DNA from: Odobenus rosmarus divergens | Lineage: Eukaryota > Chordata > Mammalia > Carnivora > Odobenidae | Reading direction: 5' to 3' | DNA: 64,000 nucleotides | Assembly: GCF_000321225.1 (NCBI RefSeq) | Contig: NW_004451851.1 | Coordinates: 50,069-114,068 of the forward strand | Part shown: positions 61,761-64,000 of the stretch, piece after piece | Layout of the letters: every line of letters starts with the position of its first letter | Position numbering within the stretch: the first letter of the stretch is position 1 | Program-made: the position numbers and the translations under genes | The notes under the pieces: generated by a model | Databases searched by the model: none | What the model was told of the DNA's origin: nothing | Seen by the model: only the letters and a program-made list of their open reading frames with translations

Positions 61761-62348
61761 TTTTTTTTATTTTATTTTATTATGTTGTGTTAATTACCAT
61801 ACATTACATCATTAGTTTTTGATGTAGTGATCCATGATTCATTGTTTGCGTATAACACCCAGTGCTCCATTCAATATGTGCCCTCTTTAATACCCATCAC
61901 CGGGCTAACCCATCCCCCCACCCCCCTCCCCTCTAGAACCCTCAGTTTGTTTCTCAGAGTCCATAGTCTCTCATGGTTCATTTTTTTTTTTTTTTTCCCC
62001 CCCTTCATTTTTCCCTTCCTACTATCTTTTTTTTTTTTTTTTAACATATAATGTATTATTTGTTTCAGAGGTACAGGTCTGTGATTCATCAGTCTTACAC
62101 AATTCACAGTGCTCACCGTAGCACCCCCCCTTCCCCATTGTCCATCACCCAGCCACCCCATCCCTCCCACCCCCCACCATCAAAAAAAATGAAATCTTGC
62201 CATTTGCAATGACGTGGATGGAACTAGAGGGTATGATGCTAAGCGAAATAAGTCAATCAGAGAAGGACATGTATCATATGACCTCACTGATACGAGGAAT
62301 TCTTCATCTCAGGAAACAAACTGAGGGTTGCTGGAGTGGTGGGGGGGT
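61761..62348 (-). mobile_element. Short L1 insertion with 5' inversion (twin priming)
   Basis: The left part (61761-62180) is the reverse of the carnivore L1 3' end: T-run, ttattatgttgtgttaatta, gtttttgatgtagtgatcca, cataacacccagtgctccat-type, then tttgtttcagaggtacaggt and catcacccagccaccccatc. The right part (about 62184-62348) is the adjacent L1 segment on the plus strand: gaaatcttgccatttgcaat, gctaagcgaaataagtcaat, gaggaattcttcatctcagg and ggttgctggagtggtggggg. The opposite directions of two neighbouring segments fit twin priming. Flanks gggagctgtaatct (61747-61760) and gggagctttagtct (62349-62362) match at 12 of 14. Confidence 0.88.
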
Positions 62349-62362
62349 GGGAGCTTTAGTCT

Positions 62363-62815
62363 GAGATTCTCCCTCCTGGGCTGTCCTGACTCTAGATGGA
62401 TATTCACATGGCTGACCGTTTGTCATCAGTCAGGTCTTAGCTTGAATGTTGTCATGCCATCTCCTCCAAGGGGATGTCCCCAGCCCCCACCCCAGCTGGG
62501 TGCTTTCTATCAGGTCACCTTGTCCCTTGTTCAACATAGCACCGCGCTTCAAAATTACATTTTTCCTTTATTCGTGCGTGTTCTTGGTAATTTTCCATCT
62601 TGTCCTTTAGAACACGAGCACTGTGAGAACAGGGACATTGTTTGGTTTGGTTCATGTTGTACAAGTCCACCCAGGCTTAGCCGAGTGCTTGGCATGAGTC
62701 CCGAGCACGCCCACATATGAAACCACCGGCGTTTAGCTGTTTGGTCCTGTGCGGTTGGTCATTTCATAAGGCTGAACCTTAAAATACTTGTTGAATGATG
62801 GATGAGTGAATGAAT
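62363..62815 (+). repeat. L2 3' end, sense
   Basis: Contains ggtcttagcttgaatgttgt, gccatctcctccaaggggat, ttctatcaggtcaccttgtc, tagaacacgagcactgtgag, aacagggacattgtttggtt and ends ttgttgaatgatggatgagt. This is L2 in sense, lying next to the L1 insertion. Confidence 0.8.
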
Positions 62816-63697
62816 TATTAGCCTCAGGAGGAACTCATTTCATCTCCATAATACCATGAACACTTAAGCTGAAGATCAACAAATTAAGCAGTCATGAACA
62901 AAATAACCAATAGGGGAAAAAAAAACCCATCTTAAAATCGTTTACATTGAGAGCCATTAACATGTAAAAGAAACCATCATTTCCATTGCATTAGGCTCAT
63001 ATATTTGCTTTTTTGGGGCCATTAGATTGACTTCTGTGATGAAGCAGCCTTTTGCAGGCCTCTCAGGCACTCAGTGAATCTGTGATTTCCAGAGCTGCCC
63101 CCTCTGGAAGTTCATCGTACCTCTTCCGTGGTGGCCTCACACACTGGAGTGGGAACCCACCAGAGGATGGACTGTATCCCTCCACGGGCTCACCCGCAGC
63201 TTGCAGGTGCCCGGCATGAGGCTGGTAAGGAGATAACGGGATGAGTGACTGTGGCCACTGCTGGAGTGCTCTGATCTTTCCACACAGACCAGTGGAACCA
63301 GAAAGCTGGGTTTATTCTTCCTTTACATCCCTTGTTGAGGAGGAGGAGGTGTGGGACGCCAAATCCGGAGGGCTTTGAGGCCGAGGATGCAATTTCCATG
63401 GGGAAGCATCATTGCCTTTGTTTGGAGGGGTGGCCAGGGTTTATTGGGACAGTGGTTTATCCTTTGTGGGCTCTGCACCCTGGGCTGGGGTTCGGGCTGG
63501 GGGGAGCAGTACATTGGCCACGTGCAGCCTTGTTGGCACCTGATATCATGATGTTATAAACAGTGTTGAAAGGGTCCAGACTGCATGCAAAGCTCATGAC
63601 AAATCTCTGGACCTGTTGCTAAATTGCTCTCCACGTCTCTGGAATGGATTATTTACTACCTTCTAGGTTCCCAAAGAAATGAATTTAACCCTTTTTA

Positions 63698-63754
63698 TAC
63701 ACACACACAGACACACACCCACCCACCCACCCACCCACCCATAGCTAGTGGTAA

Positions 63755-63796
<42 letters not shown>

Positions 63797-63820
63797 ACCC
63801 ACCCACAGCTAGTGGTAACC
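63698..63820. repeat. Compound (CA)n/(CACC)n microsatellite with 64-bp duplication
   Basis: The block (CA)n-(CACC)n-agctagtggtaacc occurs twice: the 14-mer is at 63743-63756 and again at 63807-63820, offset 64 bp. Both are preceded by CACC units and a CA run. Confidence 0.92.
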
Positions 63821-64000
63821 GAGCCAAATAAGAAAATGAAAGGCAGGGGATGCCCAGAGCAGCAGGAATCAGTGGAATCCTCATCAGAGGAGGCCTGTCA
63901 CCCTGGATGTCTGGCCAGGAACCCATGGGAAGGCAGCAAACCAGAGCATTTGGGGGAAAGTGTCTTATGAAGAATGACTCACTGGCCCCTTAGAGCCCCT

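Noticed and set aside
63698..63820. Regular repeats with a repeated 14-mer, as in a CRISPR-like array
   Set aside because: The units are CA and CACC microsatellite with one local duplication; there are no spacers, and the window is mammalian.

Overview
The window is vertebrate nuclear DNA from a carnivore, most likely a caniform. The evidence is eight copies of a tRNA-Lys-derived SINE of the carnivore type (CAN-SINE/SINEC), young L1 pieces with the carnivore 3' end, and a background of old mammalian repeats (MIR, L2, MER5A-type hAT, MLT1-type LTR). I cannot tell canid from bear, seal or mustelid by reading alone. No bacterial, plasmid or phage features are present, and the many short open frames are chance or repeat-derived.

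The one gene I can support is PTPRT (receptor-type protein tyrosine phosphatase T, RPTP-rho), on the + strand. Four internal coding exons are present with consensus splice sites and exact lengths: 21897-22168 (272 bp), 34399-34480 (82 bp), 43163-43278 (116 bp) and 60383-60557 (175 bp). Together they are 645 bp, exactly 215 codons, running from a phase 1 junction to a phase 1 junction. The first two encode the second half of the MAM domain. The last two encode the whole Ig-like domain. These are extracellular homophilic adhesion modules. The signal-peptide and first MAM exons lie upstream of the window; the fibronectin III repeats, membrane segment and phosphatase domains lie downstream. By exon order in the R2B family these are exons 3 to 6.

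The rest is intron: at least 21.9 kb before the first exon here, then 12.2 kb, 8.7 kb and 17.1 kb, and at least 3.4 kb after the last. Region by region: 1-960 is L1 ORF2; 1.9-21.7 kb holds five SINEs, MLT1-like LTRs, MIRs and hAT fragments; 26.9-28.0 kb is a long L2; 28.7-30.4 kb and 61.8-62.3 kb are two L1 insertions with the 5' inversion typical of twin priming; 44.0-46.3 kb is a three-layer nest of transposons; 53.0-54.3 kb is a cluster of MER5A-type hAT fragments; 63.7-63.8 kb is a compound microsatellite with a 64-bp duplication.

The main points worth a second look are genome-structural, not a new enzyme system: twin-primed L1s, a pair of same-strand L1 copies flanking an exon, young antisense SINEs with perfect target-site duplications (one about 200 bp from a splice acceptor), an unexplained roughly 100-bp direct repeat, and repeat-poor blocks that may be conserved non-coding elements. 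I found nothing that I would call an undescribed biological system. Repeat boundaries are by eye and can be off by 10-30 bp.
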